From Variovorax sp. WS11 (GTDB lineage: Bacteria; Pseudomonadota; Gammaproteobacteria; Burkholderiales; Burkholderiaceae_C): a DNA stretch of 64,000 nucleotides. Location of the stretch: NCBI RefSeq assembly GCF_010499245.1, contig NZ_JAAGOW010000002.1:372001-436000 (forward strand), written 5' to 3'. The notes under the pieces are model-generated. The model did no database searches. It was not told the origin of the DNA and saw only the letters and a program-made list of their open reading frames with translations. Positions 42,429 to 52,386 of this stretch are shown piece by piece; position 1 is the first letter of the stretch; each line of letters opens with the position of its first letter. A program made the position numbers and the translations under genes.

Positions 42429-44633
42429 ATGGACTCCTCGAATGCCGCGATGGCCTGCGATCCCGTGGTGGGCCGAGATCCCTGGACCTTGGCCTGGCGG
42501 GTGTTCGCGCCGCTCGCGGTGTGGCTGATGCTGGCCAAGACGCTGCTGGTGATGAGCGCCCTGCACGCAGCGCCTTACGCGGGTTCCGGCAGCGCCGCGC
42601 TGCTCCAGTGGCTCTGGTCCTTCACGCTGCTGCGCTTCGCGCTCGCCCTGCTGGCGGGGCTGGTCATTCAGCAACTGGCGTTTCCCAGGCATCGCTGGCT
42701 GGGCCTGCCGATCGCGGCGGGCTTCATGGTCGCGCTGGCCGTCGCGGCGAGCTTGACCCGGGCCAGCGCGAGCTGGCTGGACGCGCTGCAGCTCTGGTCC
42801 GGGACAGCCTGGGGTCAGCTGTGGGGCTTGGCAGCCTGCCTGTGGCGCGACGCGATCTCGCTGGCTGTCGGGGTGCTGGCGGCAGGCCTGGCGATCCGGC
42901 TCGTTCCGGCCCGCTCGCGAGTTGCCGCCGTGCGGGTGCTGCAGGCCGTGGTGGTGCTGCTGTGCGCGCTGGTGGGCATCGACCTGGCCTACGAGCTCAG
43001 CACCGGCCAGCCCGCGAGCCTGCGGGTGCTTCGTTTCGCGGCGACGCACTTGCGGGAGATGCTGCCGCTGATCCGCTCGGAGACCACGCCGCTGGGCCTG
43101 CTCGCCATTGCCGGCGGCATCCTGCTGGCAGTGGCCTGGGCATGGCGGGAGCGCAGACTGGCCTGCGCGCCCCTGGCCCGCGGAATGCGCAGCAACGCCA
43201 TCGGCGCCGCCACGCTCGCACTGTCGCTGGCCTTTTTCCTGCCTGCACCCTCGCCGCTGCTGCTGCCGCTGCTGCGCCATGCAGAGAGCAAGCTGATCGA
43301 CCTGGCAAGGAGCCTGCGGCACACGCCCAGGGACGAGGCGCGTAAGGACGTGATGCAGGCCTTCGAGCGCTCCCGCCGTCCACCCTGGCATGACGACCAT
43401 CTGATCCTCCGACCCACACCGCAGGCCCGGGACAGGAACGTGGTGCTGGTGATGCTGGAGTCGGTGCGCGCGAAGTCCACGACGCTGCACGACCCCGGCC
43501 TGCCCACCACGCCCTTCCTGAAGGAGCTGGCCGACCAGGGCCTGCTGATCGAGGACATGAGCGCCGTCATTCCCAGGACGGCCGCGGCCTGGATGGCCAT
43601 CCTGGGCGGCAAGTACCCGCTCGCGAACGAGCGCACCGCAGACTGGGTGCAGGCGCACGGCCGCGAGCCCGAGGCGCGTTCGCTCGCCTCGGCGCTGCGC
43701 GACATCGGGTACGCGACCGGCTTCTTCACGCCCACCGACCTGCGCTTCCAGAACGACGTCGAGATGATCGACGCCTTCGGCTTCGACACGGTGAAGACCG
43801 AGATCGAGCTCACCCGGCCCGGCGCCGAACGGGTCACCTATTTCGGCATCGCCGACGAGACGATGGTGCGGCCGATCCTGGATTGGTCGCAGGCGCAGCG
43901 GCAGGCGCAGAGGCCCTTCTTCGCGGCGATCATGACGAACGTGGGCCATCACGATTTCCGCACGCCTGCGAGCTGGCGGAAGATCCGCTTCGAGGGCGTT
44001 TCCAACCCTCAGCTCGAGGCCTACTACAACTGCCTGCTCTATGTCGACGGCATTCTGCGGCAGCTGGTGGACGGCTACCGCGCGCTGGGGCTGCTCGAAG
44101 ACACGGTGTTCGTGTTCGTCGGCGACCACGGCCAGATGTTCGACGAGCACAACGCCAGGCAGACCTACAACGCGCTCTACCAGGAGGGGCTGCACGTGCC
44201 GGCGCTTATCTACGCGCCGGGGATGCCGCTACTGGTACCGGGGGTGGTGAAGGGCGCGCGCCTGCAGGTCGACATCCTGCCGACCATCGCCGAGCTGCTG
44301 GGCTACCGCATCGAGGGCGCGCAGTTGCCCGGCGTCTCGCTGTTGCAGCCCGTGGACGCGGATCGAAGGCTGTTCTTCTCCAGCAGCATCGACTGGACCT
44401 TCCTGGCGGCACGCCGTGGGTCGCGCAAGTACATCTACAGCTTCGACCGCAAGCCGATGGAAGTCTTCGACCTCGCGCGCGATCCCCGCGAAGCCCACCC
44501 GCTTCAGATCGGCAAGGAAGAACTGGCGCAAGTGCGCCTCGAGATGCTGCAGTGGCGCATGCAGACCACGCTGTCGATGATGGTCACGCCGATCGCGTCG
44601 GGCGAATGGGCGCTGACCGGGAACGGCCGGTGA
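42429..44633 (+). CDS. Membrane sulfatase / phosphoethanolamine- or LTA-synthase-like hydrolase
   Basis: A 734-residue inner-membrane enzyme. About five to seven hydrophobic segments (to residue 285) anchor a periplasmic alkaline-phosphatase-fold domain. Metal residues include Glu344 (VMLESVRAKS), the probable nucleophile Thr384 (IPRTAAAW) and GDHGQMFDEHNA. Such proteins move or remove phospho- or sulfo-groups on lipids or glycans; the lipoteichoic-acid-synthase-like architecture suggests envelope polymer modification. ATG 42429 has GAGGAGG upstream. The 3' end overlaps the convergent LysR gene by 50 bases. Confidence 0.8.
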   Translation: MDSSNAAMACDPVVGRDPWTLAWRVFAPLAVWLMLAKTLLVMSALHAAPYAGSGSAALLQWLWSFTLLRFALALLAGLVIQQLAFPRHRWLGLPIAAGFMVALAVAASLTRASASWLDALQLWSGTAWGQLWGLAACLWRDAISLAVGVLAAGLAIRLVPARSRVAAVRVLQAVVVLLCALVGIDLAYELSTGQPASLRVLRFAATHLREMLPLIRSETTPLGLLAIAGGILLAVAWAWRERRLACAPLARGMRSNAIGAATLALSLAFFLPAPSPLLLPLLRHAESKLIDLARSLRHTPRDEARKDVMQAFERSRRPPWHDDHLILRPTPQARDRNVVLVMLESVRAKSTTLHDPGLPTTPFLKELADQGLLIEDMSAVIPRTAAAWMAILGGKYPLANERTADWVQAHGREPEARSLASALRDIGYATGFFTPTDLRFQNDVEMIDAFGFDTVKTEIELTRPGAERVTYFGIADETMVRPILDWSQAQRQAQRPFFAAIMTNVGHHDFRTPASWRKIRFEGVSNPQLEAYYNCLLYVDGILRQLVDGYRALGLLEDTVFVFVGDHGQMFDEHNARQTYNALYQEGLHVPALIYAPGMPLLVPGVVKGARLQVDILPTIAELLGYRIEGAQLPGVSLLQPVDADRRLFFSSSIDWTFLAARRGSRKYIYSFDRKPMEVFDLARDPREAHPLQIGKEELAQVRLEMLQWRMQTTLSMMVTPIASGEWALTGNGR

Positions 44634-45552
44634 GCACAGCCTGGGACTCGGCAAACAGCTCCCTGATCACCCCCCGCAGCCAGCTGTTCGCCGGATCCGC
44701 CTCGAAGCGCTTGCTCCAGTGCAGCGACACCGCGAAGTCGCGCAGCGGAAAGGCCGGCTCCACGATGGCGTAGCCGCCCTCCTCCGCGAAGCCGCGCGCG
44801 ATGTTGCGCGGCATCACCACCGCCAGGTCGGTGGCGCGCACGATGGCCGGCAGCACCATGAAGTGCTCGGTGGTCAGGCGCACCCGATCCTCCAGGTTGA
44901 GCAGCTGCAGGATGCGCAGCGTCTCCGCGTGCGTGCGCACCGCCACGTACTCCAGCTTCTGCAGCGACTCCAGCAGCGCCTGGCCGCTGCGCCGCCCGCG
45001 CGTGAAGGGATGGCCCTTGCGCAGCAGCACGATGTAGCGGTCCTTGAGCAGGAGGATGCGCTGCGTGTCGCTCACCTTGGGCAGGAAGCCGAAGGCGAAG
45101 TCGACGCGGCCGCTGTCGAGCGCGGTCGCGATCTCGTCGAGCGCCAGCGGCAGGGTTTCCAGCCGCACCCCGGGCGCCAGCGCGCCCAGGCGCGCCATCA
45201 GCGCCGGCAGGAAACGGCCCTCGCCGATGTCGCTCATGTGGATGCGGAAGGTCTTGCGCGAGGCCGTGGGCTCGAAGCGGTCGGGCTCGCTGAGCGCCTC
45301 CTCCAGCGTGCCCAGCGCCGACTGCACCGCGGCGGCCAGCCGCTCGGCGCGCGGCGTGGGCGCCACGCCGCCCGGCGCGCGGGTGAAGAGCGCGTCCTGC
45401 AACAACAGCCGCAGGCGGCCCAGGCCATGGCTGGCGGCCGGCTGGGTGAGGCCCAGCGCATCGGCCGCGCGGCTCACGCTGCGCGCGCGGTAGACGGCGT
45501 CGAACAGGCGCAGCAGGTTCAGGTCGATGGTGTCTATATGCATGGCATTCAT
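44584..45552 (-). CDS. LysR-family transcriptional regulator
   Basis: A 322-residue LysR regulator: HTH (IDLNLLRLFDAVYRARSVSRAADALGLTQPAASHGLGRLR) and a periplasmic-binding-protein-like effector domain of the NodD/PhnS type. It is divergent from the dehydrogenase-like gene at 45674 and may regulate that operon. Start 45552 or the second Met at 45543; neither has a strong ribosome-binding site. The C-terminus runs into the end of the sulfatase gene. Confidence 0.88.
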   Translation of the reverse strand: MNAMHIDTIDLNLLRLFDAVYRARSVSRAADALGLTQPAASHGLGRLRLLLQDALFTRAPGGVAPTPRAERLAAAVQSALGTLEEALSEPDRFEPTASRKTFRIHMSDIGEGRFLPALMARLGALAPGVRLETLPLALDEIATALDSGRVDFAFGFLPKVSDTQRILLLKDRYIVLLRKGHPFTRGRRSGQALLESLQKLEYVAVRTHAETLRILQLLNLEDRVRLTTEHFMVLPAIVRATDLAVVMPRNIARGFAEEGGYAIVEPAFPLRDFAVSLHWSKRFEADPANSWLRGVIRELFAESQAVLTGRSRSAPIRPTRSA

Positions 45553-45673
45553 GTCGGATAGCACGATTATTTTATTGATACCCGGGGCTGCGGCTCGCAC
45601 ACTGCCAACCGGCGGCGCGGATGGCGCTATGCATGCCCCCCGCGGCTGCCGCACAACCAAGAAGGAGACAGCC

Positions 45674-46867
45674 ATGCCCCAGTTCCGCCTGCATGCCACG
45701 CTCGCCGCCCTGCTGTGCGCCGCCACGGCCGCATCCGCCCAGCAGCCGCCCGCCGAAGAACCCGGCTGGGCCAAGGGCCGCCCCAAGACCGAAGCCGCCC
45801 AGCGCATGGCGCCGGTGCCGGCCTTCCCGATCCCGACCGCGGCCGACAAGCTGCCCACCGCCAAGTTCAAGCTGCCGCCCGGCTTCAAGGTGGAGACCTG
45901 GGTCTCGGGCGTGCTCGATGCGCGCGAGCTGCGCCAGGGGCCCGGCGACACGGTGTTCGTCAGCACGCTGTTCGTCGCCAACAAGGTCTACGCGGTCAGC
46001 CCCAAGGGCAACACGCGCGAGGTCAAGACCATCATCGACAAGATGGAGAAGGCCACCGGCATCGACTACCACAAGGGCAGCCTCTACCTGGCCACGCACA
46101 AGCAGATCCTGCGCTACGACAACATCGACTCGAAGCTCGACAACCCCGGCCAGCCGACGGTGCTCTACGACAAGCTGCCCGGCGGCGAGGACCACAGCTG
46201 GAAGTTCATCCGCATCCACAAGGACAAGCTCTACTTCCCGATCGGCGCGCCCTGCAACATCTGCGACCCCGGCGAGTACGCCAAGATCTACCGCATGAAC
46301 CTCGACGGCAGCGGCATGGAGACCATCGCCAGCGGCGTGCGCAACACGGTGGGCTTCGACTTCGATCCCAAGACCGACCGCCTCTGGTTCACCGACAACG
46401 GCCGCGACTGGCTCAGCGAGGAGATCCCGAACGACGAGCTCAACGTCGTCACCGGCCCGAACCAGCACTTCGGCTACCCCTACTGCCACCAGGGCAACAT
46501 CCCCGACCCGGAATTCGGCTGGGGCAAGTCGTGCAGCGACTTCCAGAAGCCTGCCGCATTTCTCGGCCCGCACGCAGGCTCGCTGGGCCTGAAGTTCTAC
46601 ACGGGCAAGATGTTCCCGGCCAAGTACCAGGGCGCGATGTTCATCGCCCGCCACGGCCCGTGGAACCGCACCAACAAGTACGCCGACGTGTCCGTCGCCT
46701 GGCCCGACGGCAAGGGCGGCGCGAAGGTCGAGCCCTTCATGACCGGCTTCGTCGAGAACAACAGCTACCTCGGCCGCCCGGTCGACTTCCTGATCCTGAA
46801 GGACGGCTCGCTGCTGGTGAGCGACGACCACGCAGGCGCCATCTACCGCATCAGCTACGGCAAATGA
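45674..46867 (+). CDS. Exported PQQ-dependent sugar-dehydrogenase-like beta-propeller protein
   Basis: A 397-residue exported protein (signal peptide to about residue 22) of the sorbosone/glucose dehydrogenase beta-propeller family. Recognisable: DHSWKFIRIHKDKLYFPIGAPCNIC, VRNTVGFDFDPKTDRLWFTDNGRDW, and GSLLVSDDHAGAIYRISY. It has the catalytic-type His in HSWKF and a Cys pair (CNIC) that may stabilise a loop. It couples to a diheme cytochrome c by an ATGA overlap, so electrons from the oxidised substrate likely go to that cytochrome. The substrate is unknown. Confidence 0.82.
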   Translation: MPQFRLHATLAALLCAATAASAQQPPAEEPGWAKGRPKTEAAQRMAPVPAFPIPTAADKLPTAKFKLPPGFKVETWVSGVLDARELRQGPGDTVFVSTLFVANKVYAVSPKGNTREVKTIIDKMEKATGIDYHKGSLYLATHKQILRYDNIDSKLDNPGQPTVLYDKLPGGEDHSWKFIRIHKDKLYFPIGAPCNICDPGEYAKIYRMNLDGSGMETIASGVRNTVGFDFDPKTDRLWFTDNGRDWLSEEIPNDELNVVTGPNQHFGYPYCHQGNIPDPEFGWGKSCSDFQKPAAFLGPHAGSLGLKFYTGKMFPAKYQGAMFIARHGPWNRTNKYADVSVAWPDGKGGAKVEPFMTGFVENNSYLGRPVDFLILKDGSLLVSDDHAGAIYRISYGK

Positions 46868-47514
46868 CGAGGGGAGCACGCGCATTCGCATGGATCACGG
46901 CGGCGGCAGCGTGCTTCGGGCTCGCGACGCCGGCCGGCGCCCAGGGCGGCAAGGCTTCGCAGGGCCAGGGCGGCGCGGGCGCGCATGCGCAGCGCTTCGC
47001 CCAGCTGTGCGCGGCCTGCCACGGCGCCAACGGACGCAGCGAGATGCCGAACACGCCGGTGCTGGCAGGCCAGCATTCCTTCTACGCAATCACGCAGCTC
47101 TTCCTGTTCCGTGAGGGGCGGCGCGCCAACGAGGCGATGAGCGCGGTGGCCAAGGGCATGAAGGACGAGGACCTGCGCGGCTTCTCGGACTTCATCGCCA
47201 CGCTGCCGCCGGTGCCCGCGCCGGCGCCTTCGGCGCCGCTCGATGCCGCGCGCATGAAGAAGGGCCAGGCGCTGGCGCAGGAGCACAAGTGCGTGTTCTG
47301 CCACGGCACCGATTTCAGCGGCGGCCAGCAGGTGCCGCGCATCGGCGGCCAGCGCGAGGACTACCTGCAGATGACGCTGCACGAGTTCAAGGCCGGCAAG
47401 CGCGTGGGCTACACGATGGCCATGGCCGAGGCGGTCGGCCGCATCCCGAACGAGGACCTGGACACCCTCGCCTATTACCTGGCCCGTTTCCCGGGCCAGC
47501 CCCCCACGAAGTAA
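46864..47514 (+). CDS. Periplasmic diheme cytochrome c
   Basis: A 216-residue exported cytochrome with signal peptide and two heme motifs, CAACH and CVFCH, in a tandem cytochrome c4-like layout. Its ATG overlaps the stop of the dehydrogenase-like gene, so it is the likely electron acceptor. It is followed after 16 bases by the indolepyruvate oxidoreductase genes. Confidence 0.9.
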   Translation: MTRGARAFAWITAAAACFGLATPAGAQGGKASQGQGGAGAHAQRFAQLCAACHGANGRSEMPNTPVLAGQHSFYAITQLFLFREGRRANEAMSAVAKGMKDEDLRGFSDFIATLPPVPAPAPSAPLDAARMKKGQALAQEHKCVFCHGTDFSGGQQVPRIGGQREDYLQMTLHEFKAGKRVGYTMAMAEAVGRIPNEDLDTLAYYLARFPGQPPTK

Positions 47515-47530
47515 ACAGAGAGAAAGCGTC

Positions 47531-49684
47531 TTGGAAGTTTCATTCAGCAAGGAGATCGAGGCCCTGCGCCTCGGTGCCGGCGACACCTTTCACGGCGAGG
47601 GCATCCTCGCCATCACCAAGGGCCTGCTGCAGTCGGGTGTGGCCTACGTGGGCGGCTACCAGGGCGCGCCGGTCTCGCACCTGCTCGACGTGATGGTGCA
47701 GGCCAAGCCCTACATGGACGAGCTGGGCGTGCATGTGGAGGCCTGCTCCAACGAGGCTTCGGCCGCGGCCATGCTCGGCGCCTCGATCCACTATCCGCTG
47801 CGCGGCGCCGTCACCTGGAAGTCGATCGTCGGCACCAACGTGGCGGCCGATGCGCTGTCCAACCTCTCCTCGCCGGGCGTGAAAGGCGGTGTGCTGATCG
47901 TGGTGGGCGAGGACTACGGCGAAGGCGCCAGCGTGATCCAGGAGCGCACGCACGCCTATGCGCTGAAGTCCGGCATGTGCCTGCTCGATCCGCGGCCCGA
48001 GCTGGGCCGGATGGTCGACATGGTGGAGCACGGCTTCCGCCTCTCGGAGACCTCCAGCATGCCCTGCATGATGGAGCTGCGCATCCGCACCTGCCATGTG
48101 CGCGGCAGCTTCGAATGCCGGGACAACCTGCCGCCGCCGGTCTCCACCCGCGCGCTGATGGAGGAGCCGGCCGGCTTCGACTACATGCGGCTCGCGCATC
48201 CGCCGGTGACCTTCCGGCACGAGAAGCTCAAGGGGGAGGAACGCATCCCGGCTGCGCGGCGCTACATCGCCGAGCACGGGCTGAACGAGCTGATCCCGGG
48301 CAAGCATGAGGACCTGGGGCTGGTCGTCCAGGGCGGCCTTTACAACGCGCTGATCCGCAGCCTGCAGCAGCTGGGCCTCGCCGATGCCTTCGGCGCAACC
48401 GACATCCCCCTGCTGGTGCTCAACGTCACCTACCCGCTGGTGCCGGAGCAGGTCGCCGACTTCTGCGTGGGCAAGCGCGCGGTGCTGGTGGTGGAGGAAG
48501 GCCAGCCCGAGTACATCGAGCAGGAGATTGCGACGCTCTTGCGCCGGCGCGACATCCAGACGCCGCTGCACGGCTGCGACATGCTGCCGCCCGCGGGCGA
48601 ACTGGGCGTCGAGGTGCTGGCGGGCGGTCTTTCGAAGTTTGCAGAGCGCTACCTGCCGCAGCATGCGCAGGACTCGGCGCAAGGCTGGCTCGCCGGCAAC
48701 CGCGAGCGCCGCGCCGCAGTGGCCGCGAAGCTGGATGCGCCGCTGCCGGCGCGGCCGCCCAGCTTCTGCATCGGCTGCCCCGAGCGCCCGGTGTTCGCGG
48801 CGCTCAAGCTGGCGCAGCAGGACAGCGGGCCGGTGCACATCGCGGCCGACATCGGCTGCCATGCCTTCGGCACCTTCGAGCCCTTCTCCATGGGCCACTC
48901 GATCCTGGGCTACGGCATGAGCCTGGCGAGCCGCGCGGGCGTGTCGCCGATGATGCAGCGCAGGGCGCTGTCGATCATGGGCGACGGCGGCTTCTGGCAC
49001 AACGGCTTGCTCACCGGCGTGCAGAGCGCGCTCTTCAACGGTGACGATGCGGTGCTGTTGATCTTCAAGAACGGCTACACCTCGGCCACCGGCACGCAGG
49101 ACATCATCTCCAGCCCCGACGAGGAGCTGAAGGAGCGCGCGGTCGACAAGCAGCAGAGCCTGGTCGACAAGAACACCACCATCGAGTCGACGCTCAAGGG
49201 CCTGGGCGTGCAGTGGCTGCGCACGGTGCATACCTACCACGTCGACAAGATGCGCGCCACGCTCAACGAGGCCTTCACCACCGATTTCAACGGGCTGAAG
49301 GTGATCGTGGCCGAAGGCGAATGCCAGCTGGAGCGGCAGCGCCGCATCAAGCCCTGGATCGCCGGCCTGCTCAAGCGGGGCGAACGCGTGGTGCGGGTGA
49401 AGTACGGCGTGGACGAGGACGTGTGCAACGGCGACCACGCCTGCATCCGGCTGTCGGGCTGCCCCACGCTCACGATCAAGGACAACCCCGATCCGCTGAA
49501 GGTCGACCCGGTCGCGGTGGTGATCGACGGCTGCGTGGGCTGCGGGCTGTGCGGCGCCAATGCGCATGCGGCCACCTTGTGCCCCAGCTTCTATCGGGCC
49601 GAGGTGGTGCAGAACCCGAAGTGGTACGAGCGTCTGGTCCATTCGCTGCGCGGCGCGGTGGTGCGAGCGTTGCAACCCGCCTAG
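47531..49684 (+). CDS. iorA: Indolepyruvate ferredoxin oxidoreductase, alpha subunit
   Basis: A 717-residue thiamine-diphosphate enzyme subunit that decarboxylates an aryl 2-oxoacid and passes electrons to iron-sulphur clusters. The N-terminal pyrimidine domain (GNEA-like VEACSNEASAAAMLGAS) and the TPP-binding domain (SIMGDGGFWHNG) are present. A C-terminal ferredoxin-like region follows, with cysteines in CNGDHACIRLSGCP and CVGCGLCGANAHAATLCPSF. The start is TTG 47531, with AGAGAGAAAG upstream. It works with the beta subunit next door. The true substrate may be indolepyruvate, phenylpyruvate or another 2-oxoacid. Confidence 0.88.
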   Translation: MEVSFSKEIEALRLGAGDTFHGEGILAITKGLLQSGVAYVGGYQGAPVSHLLDVMVQAKPYMDELGVHVEACSNEASAAAMLGASIHYPLRGAVTWKSIVGTNVAADALSNLSSPGVKGGVLIVVGEDYGEGASVIQERTHAYALKSGMCLLDPRPELGRMVDMVEHGFRLSETSSMPCMMELRIRTCHVRGSFECRDNLPPPVSTRALMEEPAGFDYMRLAHPPVTFRHEKLKGEERIPAARRYIAEHGLNELIPGKHEDLGLVVQGGLYNALIRSLQQLGLADAFGATDIPLLVLNVTYPLVPEQVADFCVGKRAVLVVEEGQPEYIEQEIATLLRRRDIQTPLHGCDMLPPAGELGVEVLAGGLSKFAERYLPQHAQDSAQGWLAGNRERRAAVAAKLDAPLPARPPSFCIGCPERPVFAALKLAQQDSGPVHIAADIGCHAFGTFEPFSMGHSILGYGMSLASRAGVSPMMQRRALSIMGDGGFWHNGLLTGVQSALFNGDDAVLLIFKNGYTSATGTQDIISSPDEELKERAVDKQQSLVDKNTTIESTLKGLGVQWLRTVHTYHVDKMRATLNEAFTTDFNGLKVIVAEGECQLERQRRIKPWIAGLLKRGERVVRVKYGVDEDVCNGDHACIRLSGCPTLTIKDNPDPLKVDPVAVVIDGCVGCGLCGANAHAATLCPSFYRAEVVQNPKWYERLVHSLRGAVVRALQPA

Positions 49685-49756
49685 GCTGCGGGGACCGGAC
49701 ATGCGTACGCGAAGGGCGCAGCACCGCGTCCTGGAAATGAATTGCTGATTCCCACG

Positions 49757-51358
49757 ATGAACATCCCTACGACACAACCCATCACCCTGCTCGTCTGCGC
49801 CCTCGGCGGCGAAGGCGGAGGGGTGCTCACCGAATGGCTCGTCGAGGTGGCCCGCCACGCGGGCTACGCTGCGCAGAGCACGTCCATCCCCGGCGTGGCG
49901 CAGCGCACCGGCGCGACCACCTACTACATCGAGGTGTTCCCGGTGCCGCAGGCCGAGCTCGGCGGCCGGCGGCCGGTGTTCAGCCTGAGCCCGGTGCCGG
50001 GGGCGCTGGATGCGATCGTCTCCTCCGAGCTGCTGGAGACCGCGCGGCAGATCGGCAACGGCATGAGCGCCCCGGCGCGAACCCTCGTCATCAGCTCCTC
50101 GGGGCGCACGCTGACCACGGCCGAGCGCATGCAGCTGGGCGATGGCCGCGCCGACAGCGACAGGCTGCTGGACGTGATCAAGGCCTTCAGCCGCGAGCAT
50201 CACGTGTTCGACATGGGCACGGTGGCGCGCGACGCCGGCACGGTGGTCAGCGCCGTGATGCTGGGCGCGGTCGCGGGCAGCGGGCTGTTTCCCTTCCCGC
50301 GCGAGGCCTACGAGCACGTGGTGCGCGGCGGCAAGGCGCCCGACCAGGCCGGCAAGATGGCCGCGGCCAGCCTGCGCGGCTTCGCGCAGGCCTTCGAGAT
50401 CGTGCGCGCGCCGCGCGAGCAGGCCGCGATGGTGAGCCGGCTGCTGGCCACCACCGGGCCGGACGAGCCCGCGGCGCACGCGCTGCCGGCCGCGGTCGCG
50501 CAGCTGTTCCCGCCGCAGGTGCAGGGCCTGCTGGCGCTGGGCTACGCCCGCGTGCTCGACTACCAGGACGCCGCGTACGCGCAGCTCTACATCGAGCGCC
50601 TGCAGCAGGTGCTGGCAGCCGAGCGCGCGGCCGACCCTGCCGGTGCCCACGGCTTTGCCATCACCCACGAGATGGCGCGCTGGCTCGCGCTGTGGATGGC
50701 CTTCGACGACATCGTGCGGGTGGCCGAGCTCAAGAGCCGCAAGAGCCGCACTGCGCGCGTGCGGCGCGAGGTGCGGGCCGGGGACGAAGACATCGTCAAG
50801 GTCTACGACCACTTCAAGCCGGGCACGCCCGAGTTCGCGGCGCTGCTGCCGCAATCCTTGGCCCATCGCCTCACGGCCTGGGACCGGCGCCGCAAGGCGC
50901 CCTGGGCCCTGCCGCTGAAGGTCGGCAGCCACGCGGTCTTCGGCATGGCCTCGCTGCGGCTGCTGGCCTCGCTGCGCTGGCTGCGCCGGCGCGGCAGCCG
51001 CTTCGCCGAAGAGCAGGCGCTGATCGGGCGCTGGCTCGCCGCCGTGCTGCAGGGCACGCGCAGCGGCTGGCGCCTGGGCCACGAGATCGCGCTGTGCGGC
51101 CGGCTCATCAAGGGCTACGGAAGCACCAACGAGCGCGGCAAGCAGAACCTGCTGCACGTGATCGGCCACCTGGCCGAGCTGCCCGGCGCCTCCGCCGCGG
51201 CGCGCGCCGAGGCCATCGCCTCGGCCCGGCAGGCCGCGCTGGCCGACGACGCCGGCAAGGCGCTCGACGCCGCGCTCGTGCAGCACGGCGCGCCGGCGCG
51301 GCCCGTCGTGGCCCAGCCGATCCGCTGGATGAAGCGCCGGCCCGCCGCCACCCCATGA
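49757..51358 (+). CDS. Indolepyruvate oxidoreductase, long beta subunit with C-terminal extension
   Basis: A 533-residue protein. The first ~200 residues are the gamma/beta subunit of 2-oxoacid ferredoxin oxidoreductases (CALGGEGGGVLTEWLVE, then IPGVAQRTGATTYYIEVFP). The remaining ~320 residues are an extension typical of the DUF6537-type long forms, with HEMARWLALWMAFDDIVRVAELKSRKSR and a Lys/Arg-rich tail. The short archaeal IorB lacks this extension. ATG 49757 starts 72 bases after iorA. The pair is the enzymatic core of the operon. Confidence 0.85.
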   Translation: MNIPTTQPITLLVCALGGEGGGVLTEWLVEVARHAGYAAQSTSIPGVAQRTGATTYYIEVFPVPQAELGGRRPVFSLSPVPGALDAIVSSELLETARQIGNGMSAPARTLVISSSGRTLTTAERMQLGDGRADSDRLLDVIKAFSREHHVFDMGTVARDAGTVVSAVMLGAVAGSGLFPFPREAYEHVVRGGKAPDQAGKMAAASLRGFAQAFEIVRAPREQAAMVSRLLATTGPDEPAAHALPAAVAQLFPPQVQGLLALGYARVLDYQDAAYAQLYIERLQQVLAAERAADPAGAHGFAITHEMARWLALWMAFDDIVRVAELKSRKSRTARVRREVRAGDEDIVKVYDHFKPGTPEFAALLPQSLAHRLTAWDRRRKAPWALPLKVGSHAVFGMASLRLLASLRWLRRRGSRFAEEQALIGRWLAAVLQGTRSGWRLGHEIALCGRLIKGYGSTNERGKQNLLHVIGHLAELPGASAAARAEAIASARQAALADDAGKALDAALVQHGAPARPVVAQPIRWMKRRPAATP

Positions 51359-51380
51359 ACCAACGAGAAGGAGACCCGCG

Positions 51381-52379
51381 ATGACAACGACAAGACCCCG
51401 CCACGCGATCCCATTGCGCCGCGCATTGCTGGCGCTGGCGCTGGGCGCCGCCGTGGTGCCGGCCGCCCAGGCGCAAGGCAGCAACTGGCCCAGCAAGCCC
51501 ATCAAGGTGGTGGTGAATTTCCCGCCCGGCGGCGCGGCCGACACCATCGCGCGCGCGATCTCCCAGCCGCTGCAGGACGCCCTGGGCCAGCCGGTGCTGA
51601 TCGAGAACCGCGGCGGCGCCAACGGCAACATCGGCGGCGAGAACGTGGCGCGCGCGGTGCCGGACGGCTACACGCTGCTGATGAGCTCGGGTGGCATGGT
51701 TTCGGTGAATCCGCACCTGTACCCGAAGATGCCCTTCGACCCCACCAAGGACCTGATCCCAGTGGCCGCCGCGGCGCGCATCCTCGTGTTCCTGGTGACC
51801 AAGCCCTCGCTGCCGCCGCAGAACGTCAAGGACTTCATCGCCTATGTGAAGGAGCGCCCGGGCAAGCTGTCCTTCGGCTCGCCCGGCACCGGCAGCTCGC
51901 CGCACCTGGCCGGCGAGATGTTCAAGAGCCAGACCGGCCTGTTCGCGGTGCATGTGCCCTACCGCGGCGCGGCGCCCGCGCTGCAGGACCTGCTCGCCGG
52001 CCAGATCGACTTCTCCTTCGATCCGGGCATCGGCCTGAACCAGGTGCGCGCGGGCAAGCTGCGCCTGCTGGCCGTGGGCAGCCCGAAGCGCTCGCCGCTG
52101 TTCCCGGAGGTGCCCACGCTCGACGAGGCTGGGCTCAAGGGCTTCGACGCCGACACGGTGTTCGGCTTCTACGCGCCGGCGCGCACGCCGCCCGAGGTCG
52201 TGACCCGGCTCAACACCGAGATCAACCGCATCCTGGCGACGCCGGCGGTGAAGGAGCGCATTGCCAACCTGGGCGGCGAAGCGGTGCCGGGCACGCCGGC
52301 GGCCTTCCACGACCGCGCCATGGCGGACTCGGCGCGCTTCGGCGCCATCATTCGGGAAAGAAAAATCCTTGCGGATTGA
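51381..52379 (+). CDS. Bug-family tripartite tricarboxylate transporter receptor (3)
   Basis: A 332-residue periplasmic receptor with signal peptide (ALLALALGAAVVPAAQA), WPSKPIKVVVNFPPGGAADTIAR, ENRGGANGNIGGENVAR, and VHVPYRGAAPALQDLLAGQIDFSF. It lies 22 bases after the oxidoreductase beta gene, so its ligand may be an aryl-oxoacid or its precursor. No permease is adjacent. Confidence 0.9.
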   Translation: MTTTRPRHAIPLRRALLALALGAAVVPAAQAQGSNWPSKPIKVVVNFPPGGAADTIARAISQPLQDALGQPVLIENRGGANGNIGGENVARAVPDGYTLLMSSGGMVSVNPHLYPKMPFDPTKDLIPVAAAARILVFLVTKPSLPPQNVKDFIAYVKERPGKLSFGSPGTGSSPHLAGEMFKSQTGLFAVHVPYRGAAPALQDLLAGQIDFSFDPGIGLNQVRAGKLRLLAVGSPKRSPLFPEVPTLDEAGLKGFDADTVFGFYAPARTPPEVVTRLNTEINRILATPAVKERIANLGGEAVPGTPAAFHDRAMADSARFGAIIRERKILAD

Positions 52380-52386
52380 TCACTGA

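Noticed and set aside
47540..51631. A 1363-codon minus-strand reading frame
   Set aside because: It lies opposite iorA, the long beta subunit and part of a Bug receptor gene. High GC makes long antisense frames, and its His/Arg/Gln-rich translation has no motifs.
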